A stretch of DNA of 43,965 bases from Castellaniella sp035707805 (GTDB lineage: Bacteria > Pseudomonadota > Gammaproteobacteria > Burkholderiales > Burkholderiaceae_B), in assembly GCA_035707805.1 (NCBI GenBank), contig DASSTS010000027.1, positions 1 to 43,965 on the forward strand, written 5' to 3'. Position numbers and translations under genes: made by a program. Of this stretch, positions 33,415 to 41,692 are shown in pieces. Below the pieces are notes generated by a model. The model had not been told where the DNA came from. It searched no databases and worked only from the letters and a program-made list of their open reading frames with translations. Position 1 is the first letter of the stretch. Each line of letters opens with the position of its first letter.

Positions 33415-33445
33415 AAAAAAACGGCATCGGGCAAGCCCGATGCCG
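33415..33445 (-). terminator. intrinsic terminator between dctP and dctQ
   Basis: On the minus strand CGGCATCGGGC and GCCCGATGCCG form a perfect 11-bp stem (33445-33435 with 33432-33422) around a 2-nt centre, followed by seven T (33421-33415). It lies just after the binding-protein stop, so it should reduce transcription of the permeases relative to the receptor. Confidence 0.85.
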
Positions 33446-33453
33446 GACGGCGC

Positions 33454-34452
33454 TTACTGGACCGCGAGGGCCTTCTTCAGCAGTTCATCCCCGCCGGGAA
33501 CCTTCTCGGCGAATCGCCGGTAGGACGAGTGCTTGGCGATGTTCATCCACGCCTGGTACTGCTCGGGCGTCATCGTGACCACCTCGACCCCGGCCTTGGC
33601 ATAGATGTCGCGCATCTTCTGCTCGCCCTTGCGGGCCTCTTTCGTGAAGTAGTCCTCCGCCTTCTTGGCGGCCGCCAGGATCGCGTCGCGCTGCTTGGGC
33701 TCCAGGCCGTCGAAGACCTTCTTGGACATCAGGACCGGCTCGTACATGAACCACAGGGCGTTCTCCCCGGGCGCCGTCAGGCACTTGGCCTGCTCGTAGA
33801 GCCGGTACGAGACGAAGCTGTCATTCGAGGTATTGGCCGCGTCGAGCACCCCCGTCTGCATCGCCGAATAGACCTCGGACGAGGGCATGGACGAGATCGA
33901 GGCGCCCGCCGCCGCCAGCATCTGCTCGAACGCCGGGCCGGCCGCCCGGATCACCTGTCCCTTGATGGTGTCCGGGCCGGTGATGCAGTTCTTCTTGGAG
34001 GCGAAGCCGCCGGCCAGCCAGGCGTCGGCGATCACCACCGCCCCCTGCTTTTCGACCAGCGCCTTGATGTCCTTCATGAAGTTGGACTGGTTCAGCCGCT
34101 GCGCGTGGTCGTAGTTGCGCACCAGCCCGGGCATGAGCGTGGCCGAGAACTGCGGCACCCGCCCCGAGGCGTAGTCCAGCGGGAACGCGGCCATGTCCAG
34201 CTGCCCGCGCGTCAGCGCGCCCCATTGCTCGGTGGCCTTGTACAGCGAGGAAGACGGGAAGACCTGGATCTTCAGCCCCACGTTGGCGGCCCCCACCTCG
34301 CGGGCGATGATCTGCACCATCTCGTCGCGAGGGTCCCCCTGGCCGCCGGGGAACTGGTGCGAGGCCCGCAGCGTCGTCTCGGCATGGGCGGCGCCCGTGC
34401 CTGCCGCGAGGGCGAGCCCCAGCGCGGCGCAAAGCATGTGTCGCTTCATCAT
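33454..34452 (-). CDS. TRAP transporter periplasmic binding protein (DctP), malonate operon
   Basis: A 332-residue DctP receptor. The signal peptide covers about residues 1-25 (MMKRHMLCAALGLALAAG, cleavage after AHA). The mature protein begins ETTLRASHQFPGGQGDPRDE. Ligand contacts are expected near GQVIRAAGPAFEQMLAAAG and PSSEVYSAMQTGVLDAANTS. AGGAG precedes the ATG. The gap of 112 bp after matB holds short palindromes (TGATCAtTGATCA near 34460) but no clear promoter. Proposed ligand: malonate. Confidence 0.92.
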   Translation of the reverse strand: MMKRHMLCAALGLALAAGTGAAHAETTLRASHQFPGGQGDPRDEMVQIIAREVGAANVGLKIQVFPSSSLYKATEQWGALTRGQLDMAAFPLDYASGRVPQFSATLMPGLVRNYDHAQRLNQSNFMKDIKALVEKQGAVVIADAWLAGGFASKKNCITGPDTIKGQVIRAAGPAFEQMLAAAGASISSMPSSEVYSAMQTGVLDAANTSNDSFVSYRLYEQAKCLTAPGENALWFMYEPVLMSKKVFDGLEPKQRDAILAAAKKAEDYFTKEARKGEQKMRDIYAKAGVEVVTMTPEQYQAWMNIAKHSSYRRFAEKVPGGDELLKKALAVQ

Positions 34453-34564
34453 GTTGTCTCCTGATCATTGATCATGTGGTCTAACCCCGCCGCCCCGGTC
34501 TTCCGGGTGCGGCTCGCCTGCGGGAGGCTTGTCCCTCCTCCTTCGTGTGCTGCTGTTTTCTCCG

Positions 34565-36106
34565 TCAGTGCTGGCCCGCGTAACGCTGGCGCAGCACGTT
34601 CTTCTGGACCTTGCCCATGGCGTTGCGCGGCAGCGCATCGGCCACGTGGATCTGCTTGGGCACCTTGAAATTGGCCAGGCCGGCCTTCAGCCCGGCCAGC
34701 ATGGCGCCGGTGTCCACCTCGGCGCCCGGCCGCGGCACCACCACCGCCACCACCGCCTCGCCGAAATCGGCGTGCGGGATGCCGATCACGGCGGATTCCT
34801 GGACGCCGGGCATGGCGTCGATGACCATCTCGATCTCCTTGGGATAGACGTTGTAGCCGCCCGTGATGATCAGGTCCTTGCTGCGCCCGACGATGCTCAG
34901 GTAGTCGTCCGGGATGCCGGGGCCGCCCAGCACGCCGATGTCGCCGGTGCGGAACCAGCCGTCCTGCGCGAATTCCTGGCGGGTCTTCTCCGGCATGCGC
35001 CAGTAGCCCGCGAACACGTTGGGGCCGCGCACCTGCACGTGCCCCGGCGTCCCCGCCGGCAGCGGCTGGTCGGCATCGTCCACCACCCGCACCGAGATCC
35101 CTGGCAGCGCCGGCCCCACGGTGCCCGGCAGGCGCTCGCCGCGCGCGGCGTCGTAGGGATTGGACGTGATCATGCCGGTCTCGCTCATCCCGTAGCGTTC
35201 CAGGATGGTCATGCCGCTGCGTTCCTGGAACTCGCGGAAGGTATCGACCAGCAGCGGCGCCGAGCCCGAGATGAAGAGCCGCATGTGGCGGCAGGCCTCG
35301 CGGTCGAAGCGCGCATCGGCCAGCAGCCGGACATAGTAGGTCGGCACCCCCATCATCAGGGTGCAGCGCGGCAGGTAGCGCAGCGCCTGGTCCACGTCCA
35401 GCCGGGGCAGCCAGATCATGCGGGCCCCCGCCAGCAGGGCGCCGTGGGATGCCACGAACAGGCCGTGGACGTGGAAGATCGGCAGCATGTGCAGCAGCAC
35501 GTCGTCGGCACGCCAGCCCCAGTAGGACTTCAGCGTCAGGGCGTTGGAGGCCAGGTTGGCGTGCGTCAGCATGGCGCCCTTGCTGCGCCCGGTCGTGCCC
35601 GAGGTGTACAGGATGGCCGCCAGGTCGCCGGGCTCGCGCTGGACGGTGCGGCATTGCGGGCTCTGCCGGGCCGCCGCCTCCATCAGGCTGCCCGAGCCGT
35701 CGGCTTCCAGGGTCAGCACCTGCCCGGCGCCCAGCGAACGGGCCAGCGGCTCGCACCAGGCCTGCGCCTGTCCGGCGCAGATCACCACGGCCGGCTCCGC
35801 GTCCCCTAGGAAATAGGCGATCTCCGCCTCGTGGTAGGCGGTGTTCAGGGGCAGGTAGACCAGCCCCGCGCGCAGGGTCGCCAGGTACAGCATCAGGGCC
35901 TCGGGGGATTTTTCCACCTGGACCGCCACCCGCGAGCCCGCCGGCACGCCAAAGGACAGCAGCAGATTGGCGATGCGCCCGCTCAGGTCCTCGATGTCGT
36001 CCCAGCTGTACGTCCGCTGCGGCGTCTCGATGGCCACCGCCTGGCGGTCATCGGGAAAGCCGGACTGCAGGATCGTATAAAGATTGGCGTTGCGCTCCAC
36101 ATTCAT
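34565..36106 (-). CDS. matB: malonyl-CoA synthetase
   Basis: A 513-residue ANL-superfamily acyl-CoA ligase (Rhizobium MatB is about 500). The P-loop is ILYTSGTTGRSKGAML (about residues 164-179), followed by MLPIFHVHGLF, YGMSETGMITSNPYD and the hinge GWFRTGDIG. The C-terminal catalytic lysine lies in RNAMGKVQKNVLR. It activates malonate with ATP and CoA. The start follows AGGAG and overlaps the crotonase stop (ATGA). The context with malonyl-CoA decarboxylase makes the assignment firm. Confidence 0.93.
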   Translation of the reverse strand: MNVERNANLYTILQSGFPDDRQAVAIETPQRTYSWDDIEDLSGRIANLLLSFGVPAGSRVAVQVEKSPEALMLYLATLRAGLVYLPLNTAYHEAEIAYFLGDAEPAVVICAGQAQAWCEPLARSLGAGQVLTLEADGSGSLMEAAARQSPQCRTVQREPGDLAAILYTSGTTGRSKGAMLTHANLASNALTLKSYWGWRADDVLLHMLPIFHVHGLFVASHGALLAGARMIWLPRLDVDQALRYLPRCTLMMGVPTYYVRLLADARFDREACRHMRLFISGSAPLLVDTFREFQERSGMTILERYGMSETGMITSNPYDAARGERLPGTVGPALPGISVRVVDDADQPLPAGTPGHVQVRGPNVFAGYWRMPEKTRQEFAQDGWFRTGDIGVLGGPGIPDDYLSIVGRSKDLIITGGYNVYPKEIEMVIDAMPGVQESAVIGIPHADFGEAVVAVVVPRPGAEVDTGAMLAGLKAGLANFKVPKQIHVADALPRNAMGKVQKNVLRQRYAGQH

Positions 36107-36909
36107 TCTCCTGTGAAAACCGGGGTCCGGCCGTCGAGAAAGGCCCGGACGCCCTCCTGGTGGTCCGGGCCGTCGGCGTAGCCGAAGAATTCCTGCCATT
36201 CGGCCTCGCTCAGGGGCGGCTGGCCGGCGCCCAGGCGCGTCGCGATCCGCTTGTTCAGGCGGGCCGCCCGCGGAGCGCCGGCGCACAGGCGCACCACCAT
36301 GTCGCGCCGGACGTCCTCGAAATCGACGGCATCGGCCACGCGCGTCAGCAGGCCCTTGGCCAGCGCCTCGTCCGCGTCGAACACCCGCCCTTCCAGCAGG
36401 ATCTCCAGCGTCACGGCGCGCCCGGCGAGATCCAGCAGGCCCTGCATTTCGTCGGGCGCCATCGGAAATCCCAGGCGGTTGATCGGCGCGCCGAAGCGCG
36501 CGCCGCGCTGCGCCAGGCGCAGGTCGCAGCGGCCGGCGATCTCCAGCCCGCCGCCCACGCAGGCGCCCTCGATCACGGCCAGCACCGGGTGGGGGCATCG
36601 GCTCACGGCCCGCAGGGCCGGCGCGATGGTGTCGCGGTGATAGGCCATGGCGCGGGCGACGTCCATGCGTTCCCGGGGAAATTCCCGGATGTCGGCCCCG
36701 GCCGCGAAATGCCCGCCGGCGCCGCGCACCACGACGCAGCGCAGGCTGCCGTCGGCCGACAGCGCGTCGAACGCCCGCCCCAGCTCGCGCCACATGGACA
36801 CGGTGATCGCGTTCAGGCGCCCCGGATGGTCGAGGACCACGGTGGCCACGGCATCCTGCCGCCGGACGTGGATGCGCCCGTCCTGGGCGCCGGTCGGTTC
36901 TACAGCCAT
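36103..36909 (-). CDS. crotonase-superfamily protein embedded in the malonate operon
   Basis: A 268-residue enoyl-CoA hydratase/isomerase-fold protein. The CoA/oxyanion segments are HFAAGADIREFPRERM and IEGACVGGGLEIAGRCDLRL; the latter keeps the first hydratase glutamate (GGGLE). The second glutamate, normally in FGxPE, is absent: the sequence reads RFGAPINRLGFPMAPDEM. A P-x-N-x-LG-x-P arrangement recalls methylmalonyl-CoA decarboxylase (ScpB/YgfG) more than hydratases, although that enzyme's active-site tyrosine position reads Met here. It overlaps matA by 10 bp and matB by 4 bp, so it is made with them. A decarboxylase, thioesterase or isomerase role on a malonyl-type thioester is possible; hydratase activity is doubtful. 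Confidence 0.85.
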   Translation of the reverse strand: MAVEPTGAQDGRIHVRRQDAVATVVLDHPGRLNAITVSMWRELGRAFDALSADGSLRCVVVRGAGGHFAAGADIREFPRERMDVARAMAYHRDTIAPALRAVSRCPHPVLAVIEGACVGGGLEIAGRCDLRLAQRGARFGAPINRLGFPMAPDEMQGLLDLAGRAVTLEILLEGRVFDADEALAKGLLTRVADAVDFEDVRRDMVVRLCAGAPRAARLNKRIATRLGAGQPPLSEAEWQEFFGYADGPDHQEGVRAFLDGRTPVFTGE

Positions 36910-38144
36910 TGGACCCCCCGCGATACCCGGGGCTTGCCCGCCGCCAGGCGCGCGCGGTTCTCGTCGAGCTGCTCGGGCTCGTACAAGTAGTTCACCATCA
37001 TGCCGCAGGACTGCTCCAGCCCCTTGGCCGAGCAGTCGGCCGCCCAGTTCACCCGTTCGATGCGCGCACCGTTGCCCAGGTGGAACCGCGCCACGGCGTC
37101 GACCGGCTCGCCGCCGTGCAATTGCTGCAGATACCGGGCCGCGAGCCGCAGGCCGGTCCGGCGCACTGGTTCGGGGGCCGTGCCGGTCGCCGCGGCCCGC
37201 AGCCGCGCCACCCAGGCGGCCCCGGCGTCGGCATCCTGGGCGGCGGACTGACGCTCGGCCTTGTCCGCCAGGCATTCCTGGATGTCGGCGCCGCCGCACT
37301 TGCCCAGCCAGTCGGCAAAGCCGGGAATGGGCGACAGGGTGGCAAAGGATTTCAGGCGCGGCAGTTCGGCCACCAGTTCCTCGATGACCCGCTTGAGCAG
37401 GAAATTGCCGAAGCTGATGCCGCGCAGGCCGCGCTGGGTATTGGAGATCGAATAGAAGATCGCCCAGCGCGCCTTGTCCGCATCGGCCACGGGCCGCGCC
37501 GGATCGATCAGCACTTGCACGTCGTCGGACATCTGTTCGGCGAAGGCGACCTCGACGAAGATCAGCGGCACGTCGTTCATGCGTGGATGGAAGAAGGCGT
37601 AGCAGCGGCGGTCGGCGGCCACCCGGCGGCGCATGTCGTCCCAGGACCGGATCTGGTGCACGGCCTCGTAGCGGATGAGTTTTTCCAGCAGCGACGCCGG
37701 GGAATCCCAGTTGATGTGCCGCAGTTCCAGCATGCCGACGTCGAACCAGTTGGACAGCAGCACGGCCAGCTCCTGTTCCAGCGCCGACACGCCGGCCACC
37801 TGGTTGCGCCAGCGCAGCATGTCGGCGCGCAGCTCGACCATCAGGCCCAGGCGGTCGCTCTGGGCATACAGGCGGCGGAACAGCCGGCTGGGGTGATCGC
37901 CCTGCAGTCCGACGGCGGCGCCCACCAGGCCGGCCAGCAGCGAGCGCCGTTCGTCGGCGTCGGCGGCCAGATAGCGGTCCGCCCATTGCCGGGCCAGCCG
38001 GTTGGCCGCGCCATCGGTCAGGGAGGCCTCGTAGAGCGTGCGCAAGGCGCCGGGATCGGGCAGATGGTCGCGGTCCAGCCAGCGGCTGAGCCGTTCCATC
38101 AGGCCGGCCGTTTTCTGCGGCGCGTCGCTTGAAACCGTATTCAT
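36900..38144 (-). CDS. matA: malonyl-CoA decarboxylase
   Basis: A 414-residue MCD-family protein. An N-terminal helical domain (about residues 1-130) precedes the GNAT-like catalytic domain. The catalytic Ser (about 270) is in FATLSPIPGFADWLG and the His (about 353) in ARFHLGNGARIERVNW; ISNTQRGLRGISFGNFLLKR is another family block. It converts malonyl-CoA to acetyl-CoA and CO2, completing MatB-dependent malonate use. It overlaps matR by 4 bp and the crotonase by 10 bp. Confidence 0.94.
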   Translation of the reverse strand: MNTVSSDAPQKTAGLMERLSRWLDRDHLPDPGALRTLYEASLTDGAANRLARQWADRYLAADADERRSLLAGLVGAAVGLQGDHPSRLFRRLYAQSDRLGLMVELRADMLRWRNQVAGVSALEQELAVLLSNWFDVGMLELRHINWDSPASLLEKLIRYEAVHQIRSWDDMRRRVAADRRCYAFFHPRMNDVPLIFVEVAFAEQMSDDVQVLIDPARPVADADKARWAIFYSISNTQRGLRGISFGNFLLKRVIEELVAELPRLKSFATLSPIPGFADWLGKCGGADIQECLADKAERQSAAQDADAGAAWVARLRAAATGTAPEPVRRTGLRLAARYLQQLHGGEPVDAVARFHLGNGARIERVNWAADCSAKGLEQSCGMMVNYLYEPEQLDENRARLAAGKPRVSRGVQWL

Positions 38145-38848
38145 GATGCGTCTCCCGCCGGGATGCCGGCATCGGCGGGCGCGGATGCCCGGTCGTCCTG
38201 CCGCGCCAGCGCGCGCAGCGCGTCCAGCTGGCGCATGAGGTGCTTGCGCGTGATGGCATCGGCACCCTCGGAATCGTGGGCCTTCAAGGCTGCGAAGATC
38301 GCCAGGTGCTCGGCGCAGGATTCACGCACCCGGCCCGGATAGGTAAGGCTGCGGTGACGCGACAGGCTGAGCACCTGGCGCAGATTGTCGATCAGGTCCG
38401 ACAGCCAGCGGTTGTCCGCCAGTTCCTGGATCGCCACGTGGATTTTGGCGTTGGCGGCGTAGTAGTCATCCACGGAGCCCAGTTCCGCGTAATGCCGGAG
38501 ATCGCGGTGCAGGATCTCCAGGCGCTGCAGGTCGGCGGCGGTGACCTTGCTGGCCGCCTCGTAGGCGCAGCGGCCTTCCAGCAGGGCCATCAGGGGAAAG
38601 ATGTTTTCCAGGTCGCGGGCCGAGAGCTCGTTGACGAAGCAGCCGCGGCGCGGCTCCAGCCGCAAGAGGCCCTCGGCCACCAGGACTTTCAGCGCCTCGC
38701 GCAAAGGGGTGCGCGAGATGCCCAGCGCGGCCGTGAGGCGGACCTCGTCGATCCATTCCCCGGCTTGCAGCTCCCCGACCTGGATCATGCCCCGCAAGCG
38801 GTCGGCGACTTCCTGGTAGAGGATTTTCTGAACGATCCTGGCGGCCAT
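38141..38848 (-). CDS. matR: GntR/FCD-family regulator of the malonate operon
   Basis: A 235-residue GntR protein of the FadR/FCD type. The winged helix is at about residues 10-75 (GELQAGEWIDEVRLTAALG, SRTPLREALKVLVAEGLLRL). The FCD domain follows with NAKIHVAIQELADNRWL and CAEHLAIFAALKAHD, carrying the metal-site histidines. It is the first gene of the operon and overlaps matA by ATGA, so it probably autoregulates and responds to malonate or malonyl-CoA, as the Rhizobium MatR is thought to do. AGGAG precedes the ATG. Confidence 0.87.
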   Translation of the reverse strand: MAARIVQKILYQEVADRLRGMIQVGELQAGEWIDEVRLTAALGISRTPLREALKVLVAEGLLRLEPRRGCFVNELSARDLENIFPLMALLEGRCAYEAASKVTAADLQRLEILHRDLRHYAELGSVDDYYAANAKIHVAIQELADNRWLSDLIDNLRQVLSLSRHRSLTYPGRVRESCAEHLAIFAALKAHDSEGADAITRKHLMRQLDALRALARQDDRASAPADAGIPAGDAS

Positions 38849-38877
38849 CGGGCCTCCTGCGCAGAGTCCAAAAATTA

Positions 38878-38892
38878 ATAATTCATAATTAT
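38878..38892. promoter_or_regulatory. candidate MatR operator
   Basis: ATAATT-cat-AATTAT is a perfect 6-bp inverted repeat, 30 bp upstream of matR, in the only AT-rich spot of the 83-bp gap to yaaA. Its position over the expected promoter suits autorepression. Confidence 0.45.
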
Positions 38893-38931
38893 GGACAGCG
38901 TAGAGAGGCGGGTGGCTTCACACAACCCAGG

Positions 38932-39711
38932 TTATCCCTGATGGGGACGGCGGAATACCAGACGGTTCGGCGAAGAGGCCTCGGCGGCGAAGGCGTAGCC
39001 CCCCGCGGTGAATTTCCTGAGGTCGGACACGCGCTTGGCGGCATGGTCGATGACGTGCCGGGCCATGAGGCCGCGGGCGCGCTTCGCGTGGAAGCTGATG
39101 ACTTTCCAGGCGCCGTTCTTCTCGTCCTGGAACACGCATTCGACGACGCGCGCGCGCAGGGTCCGCAGATCGACGGACTTGAAGTATTCCTGGGAGGCGA
39201 GATTCAGCAGGACGCGCTCGCCGTCCAGCGCATCCAGGCGCCGGTTCAGCTCCGCGGCGATCCGATCGCCCCAGAATTCATACAGGGTGTGGCCGCGCGC
39301 GGTGCGCAGGCGCGTGCCCATCTCCAGCCGGTAGGGCTGGATCAGGTCCAGGGGCCGCAGCACCCCGTACAGCCCGCTGAGGATCGCCAGGTGATCCTGC
39401 GCCCAGGCCAGGCGGGCATCGGAGAGCTCGGCGGCGCGCAGACCCTCGTAGACGTCGCCATTGAAGGCCAGAGCCGCCTGCCGGGCGTGGGCGGTGTCGG
39501 GGGCGTCCACCCAGGCCGCGTAGCGCTCGGCGTTCAGCCGCGCCAGCGCGTCGGACAGGCTCATCAGTTCTGCCAGGTCGCCGGCCGACAGGCGCCGCAT
39601 GACGCCCACCAGCTCGCGGGTATCCTCGGGAAACACCGGCAGCGTGTGCTGGGTGGTGCGCACGGGCGAGTCATAGTCCAGCTTTTTCGCCGGGGACAAA
39701 ACCATCAGCAT
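38932..39711 (-). CDS. yaaA: peroxide stress protein YaaA (DUF328/UPF0246)
   Basis: A 259-residue YaaA protein; the family is about 255-260. It opens MLMVLSPAKKLDYDSP and contains HLAILSGLYGVLRPLDLIQP, LLNLASQEYFKSVD and ISFHAKRARGLMARHVI. In E. coli YaaA lowers intracellular free iron during hydrogen peroxide stress; a DNA-binding fold has been reported. GAGGA precedes the start. No OxyR-like site is evident upstream. Confidence 0.93.
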   Translation of the reverse strand: MLMVLSPAKKLDYDSPVRTTQHTLPVFPEDTRELVGVMRRLSAGDLAELMSLSDALARLNAERYAAWVDAPDTAHARQAALAFNGDVYEGLRAAELSDARLAWAQDHLAILSGLYGVLRPLDLIQPYRLEMGTRLRTARGHTLYEFWGDRIAAELNRRLDALDGERVLLNLASQEYFKSVDLRTLRARVVECVFQDEKNGAWKVISFHAKRARGLMARHVIDHAAKRVSDLRKFTAGGYAFAAEASSPNRLVFRRPHQG

Positions 39712-39803
39712 GAACGGTCCTCAAGATTCGGTGGGGACGGGAGCCGGCCGCCGCGGAAAGCCATCGGCGACAGCGGACCTGGCCGGCGGGGTTGCGCGGG
39801 GCC

Positions 39804-40586
39804 TCAGCGGGCGGTCCAGCCGCCGTCGATCGACAGGGTGGTGCCGGTCATCTGCGCGGCCGCGTCCGAGGCGATGAAGACCGCGGCCTGCCCCAGCTGC
39901 TGGGGCGTGACGAACTGCAGCGAGGGCTGCTTTTCCATCAGCAGGTCGCGGGCGGCGTCCTCGATGCCGAGATGCTTTTGCTCGGCCAGAGCCTGGATCT
40001 GTTTTTCGACCAGGGGCGTGCGCACCCAGCCTGGGCAGATGGCGTTGCAGGTGACGCCGGTGCCCGCGTTTTCCAGGGCGGTGACCTTGGTCAGGCCCAC
40101 CACGCCGTGCTTGGCGGCGACGTAGGCCGACTTGTTGGCCGAGGCCACCAGGCCATGGGCCGAGGCAATGTTGATCACGCGACCGGATTTCTGCGCCTTC
40201 ATGGCCGGCAGCGCCGCCGCCGTGCAGTGGAAGACCGCCGAGAGGTTCAGCGCGATGATGGCGTTCCATTTGTCGACCGGGAAATCCTCGATCAGATCGG
40301 TGTGCTGGATGCCGGCGTTGTTGACCAGGATGTCGATGCCGCCCAGGGCCTCGATGGAACCGGCGATGAAGTCGCGGGCGGCCTGCGCGTCCATCAGGTC
40401 GGCGTTCAGGTAGACGGCCTTGACGCCGAAATCCTTTTCCAGCCCCGCGCGCTCACGCTCGATGGCCTGCGCATCCCCGAAGCCATTGATCACCACATCG
40501 GCCCCCTGGCGCGCGAGTTCCTGCGCGATGGCCAGGCCGATGCCGCTGGTCGAACCGGTGACGACCGCTTTTTTTCCCTTGAGCAT
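39804..40586 (-). CDS. bdhA: 3-hydroxybutyrate dehydrogenase
   Basis: A 260-residue short-chain dehydrogenase. The NAD motif is VVTGSTSGIGLAIAQELA, followed by DILVNNAGIQHTDLIEDFP. The catalytic Ser is in VINIASAHGLVASANKSAY and the Tyr155/Lys159 pair in YVAAKH. HTDLIEDFPVDKWNAIIALN and the C-terminal GTTLSIDGGWTAR are characteristic of D-3-hydroxybutyrate dehydrogenases of PHB-forming betaproteobacteria. It oxidises 3-hydroxybutyrate to acetoacetate. AAGGAG precedes the ATG. It appears to be monocistronic. Confidence 0.92.
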   Translation of the reverse strand: MLKGKKAVVTGSTSGIGLAIAQELARQGADVVINGFGDAQAIERERAGLEKDFGVKAVYLNADLMDAQAARDFIAGSIEALGGIDILVNNAGIQHTDLIEDFPVDKWNAIIALNLSAVFHCTAAALPAMKAQKSGRVINIASAHGLVASANKSAYVAAKHGVVGLTKVTALENAGTGVTCNAICPGWVRTPLVEKQIQALAEQKHLGIEDAARDLLMEKQPSLQFVTPQQLGQAAVFIASDAAAQMTGTTLSIDGGWTAR

Positions 40587-40692
40587 GAGACGACTCCTTC
40601 TGGAATGGACACGTGAAACGACGAGGACCAGTGTAGCGCGACACCCTGAATGCTGCCTTGCAGCATCCGGCGGGGGGCTGCTAATATCAGGC

Positions 40693-41094
40693 GTGCCCAT
40701 CTTCTACAGTCCCTTGTTCGCCATTGCCGCCGGCGCCTCCGCGGGCGCGATCCTGCGCTGGTGGCTGGGCCGTGCCCTGAACGCCCTGTTTCCCCTCCTG
40801 CCGCCCGGCACCCTGGCGGCGAACCTGCTGGGCGGCTACATCATCGGGGTCGCGGTCGCCCTCTTCGGCTCGTCCCCCCATCTGTCGCCCCAGCTGCGGC
40901 TCTTCATCATCACCGGATTTTGCGGCGGCCTGACGACGTTTTCGACCTTCTCGGCGGAACTGGCCATCCTGCTGCAGGAGGGCCGATTCGGCTGGCTGGC
41001 GGCCTCGATCGGGGTCCACGTCGGCGGGTCCCTGGCCATGACGCTGCTGGGCATCGGCACGGTGGCCGCCATCAGGCTGCTCTCAGCCGGCTGA
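40693..41094 (+). CDS. crcB: fluoride ion channel CrcB/Fluc
   Basis: A 133-residue small membrane protein starting with GTG (VPIFYSPLFAIAAGASAGA). Four helices and the hallmarks of Fluc are present: AGASAGAILRWWLG, GTLAANLLGGYIIG (conserved Asn) and TGFCGGLTTFSTFS (the phenylalanine-box region and Na+ site). It exports fluoride as an antiparallel dimer. The frame is open further upstream with no CrcB features. It overlaps the convergent regulator by 12 bp. Confidence 0.92.
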   Translation: MPIFYSPLFAIAAGASAGAILRWWLGRALNALFPLLPPGTLAANLLGGYIIGVAVALFGSSPHLSPQLRLFIITGFCGGLTTFSTFSAELAILLQEGRFGWLAASIGVHVGGSLAMTLLGIGTVAAIRLLSAG

Positions 41095-41568
41095 GCGCCG
41101 GACGGCCGAGGCCGCGTGATCCAGCGGCAGGGCCGTCGTGTGACGCACGGTCTCCATGACGAAACTCGCGCTCACGTCTACCAGCTCGACCGTCTTGATC
41201 AGGCGCTTGTACACCCGGTCGTAGCCGGCGATGTCCGACATCACGACTTTCAACAGGTAATCGATCTCGCCGGCCATGCGGTAGATCTCCACGATCTCGG
41301 GGATCGCCGCCACGCCGTCCAGGAAGCGCTGGGTCCAGGCGTCGTCGTGGCGCGCGGCGCGCACCGAGACGAAGGCCGTCAGGCCGAGATTCAGGCTTGC
41401 GGCATCGCACAGGGCGACTTGCGCCCGGATGACGCCGTCCTCCTTCAGGCGCTGCACGCGTCGCCAGCACGGCGTGGTGGACAAGCCCACCCGCGCGGCG
41501 AGTTCGGTCAGGCCCAGGGTGGCATCGGCCTGCAAGGCCTCCAGGATGCGACAGTCGAATTTATCCAT
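41083..41568 (-). CDS. Lrp/AsnC-family transcriptional regulator
   Basis: A 161-residue Lrp-type protein. The N-terminal helix-turn-helix is LTELAARVGLSTTPCWRRVQ (about residues 19-38), and the C-terminal RAM domain covers about 65-150 with MAGEIDYLLKVVMSDIAGYD. It is divergent from the metC-like gene and separated by a 124-bp AT-rich gap, so it probably controls that gene in response to an amino acid. Confidence 0.93.
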   Translation of the reverse strand: MDKFDCRILEALQADATLGLTELAARVGLSTTPCWRRVQRLKEDGVIRAQVALCDAASLNLGLTAFVSVRAARHDDAWTQRFLDGVAAIPEIVEIYRMAGEIDYLLKVVMSDIAGYDRVYKRLIKTVELVDVSASFVMETVRHTTALPLDHAASAVRRSAG

Positions 41569-41587
41569 GTCACCTGATAATTAGAAA

Positions 41588-41637
41588 ATTATTCCAATAA
41601 TACGGGTTTCAATGGATGAACAATGGAAATATTTTCC
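41588..41637. promoter_or_regulatory. AT-rich palindromes between the Lrp-type regulator and metC-like gene
   Basis: ATTATT-cc-AATAAT (41588-41601) and GGAAA-tat-TTTCC (41625-41637) are perfect inverted repeats; TAATT-agaa-AATTA (41578-41591) partly overlaps the first. Lrp family members favour such AT-rich dyads, so these are candidate sites for the adjacent regulator. Confidence 0.45.
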
Positions 41638-41692
41638 CTGCGATGGAAACTAGACTATCCGGAAGCTCAAGTCATTCATCCGGAACCCCGCC

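Noticed and set aside
40587..40692. Fluoride riboswitch upstream of crcB
   Set aside because: I could not find the conserved fluoride-aptamer blocks; the region shows only short GC-rich stems.
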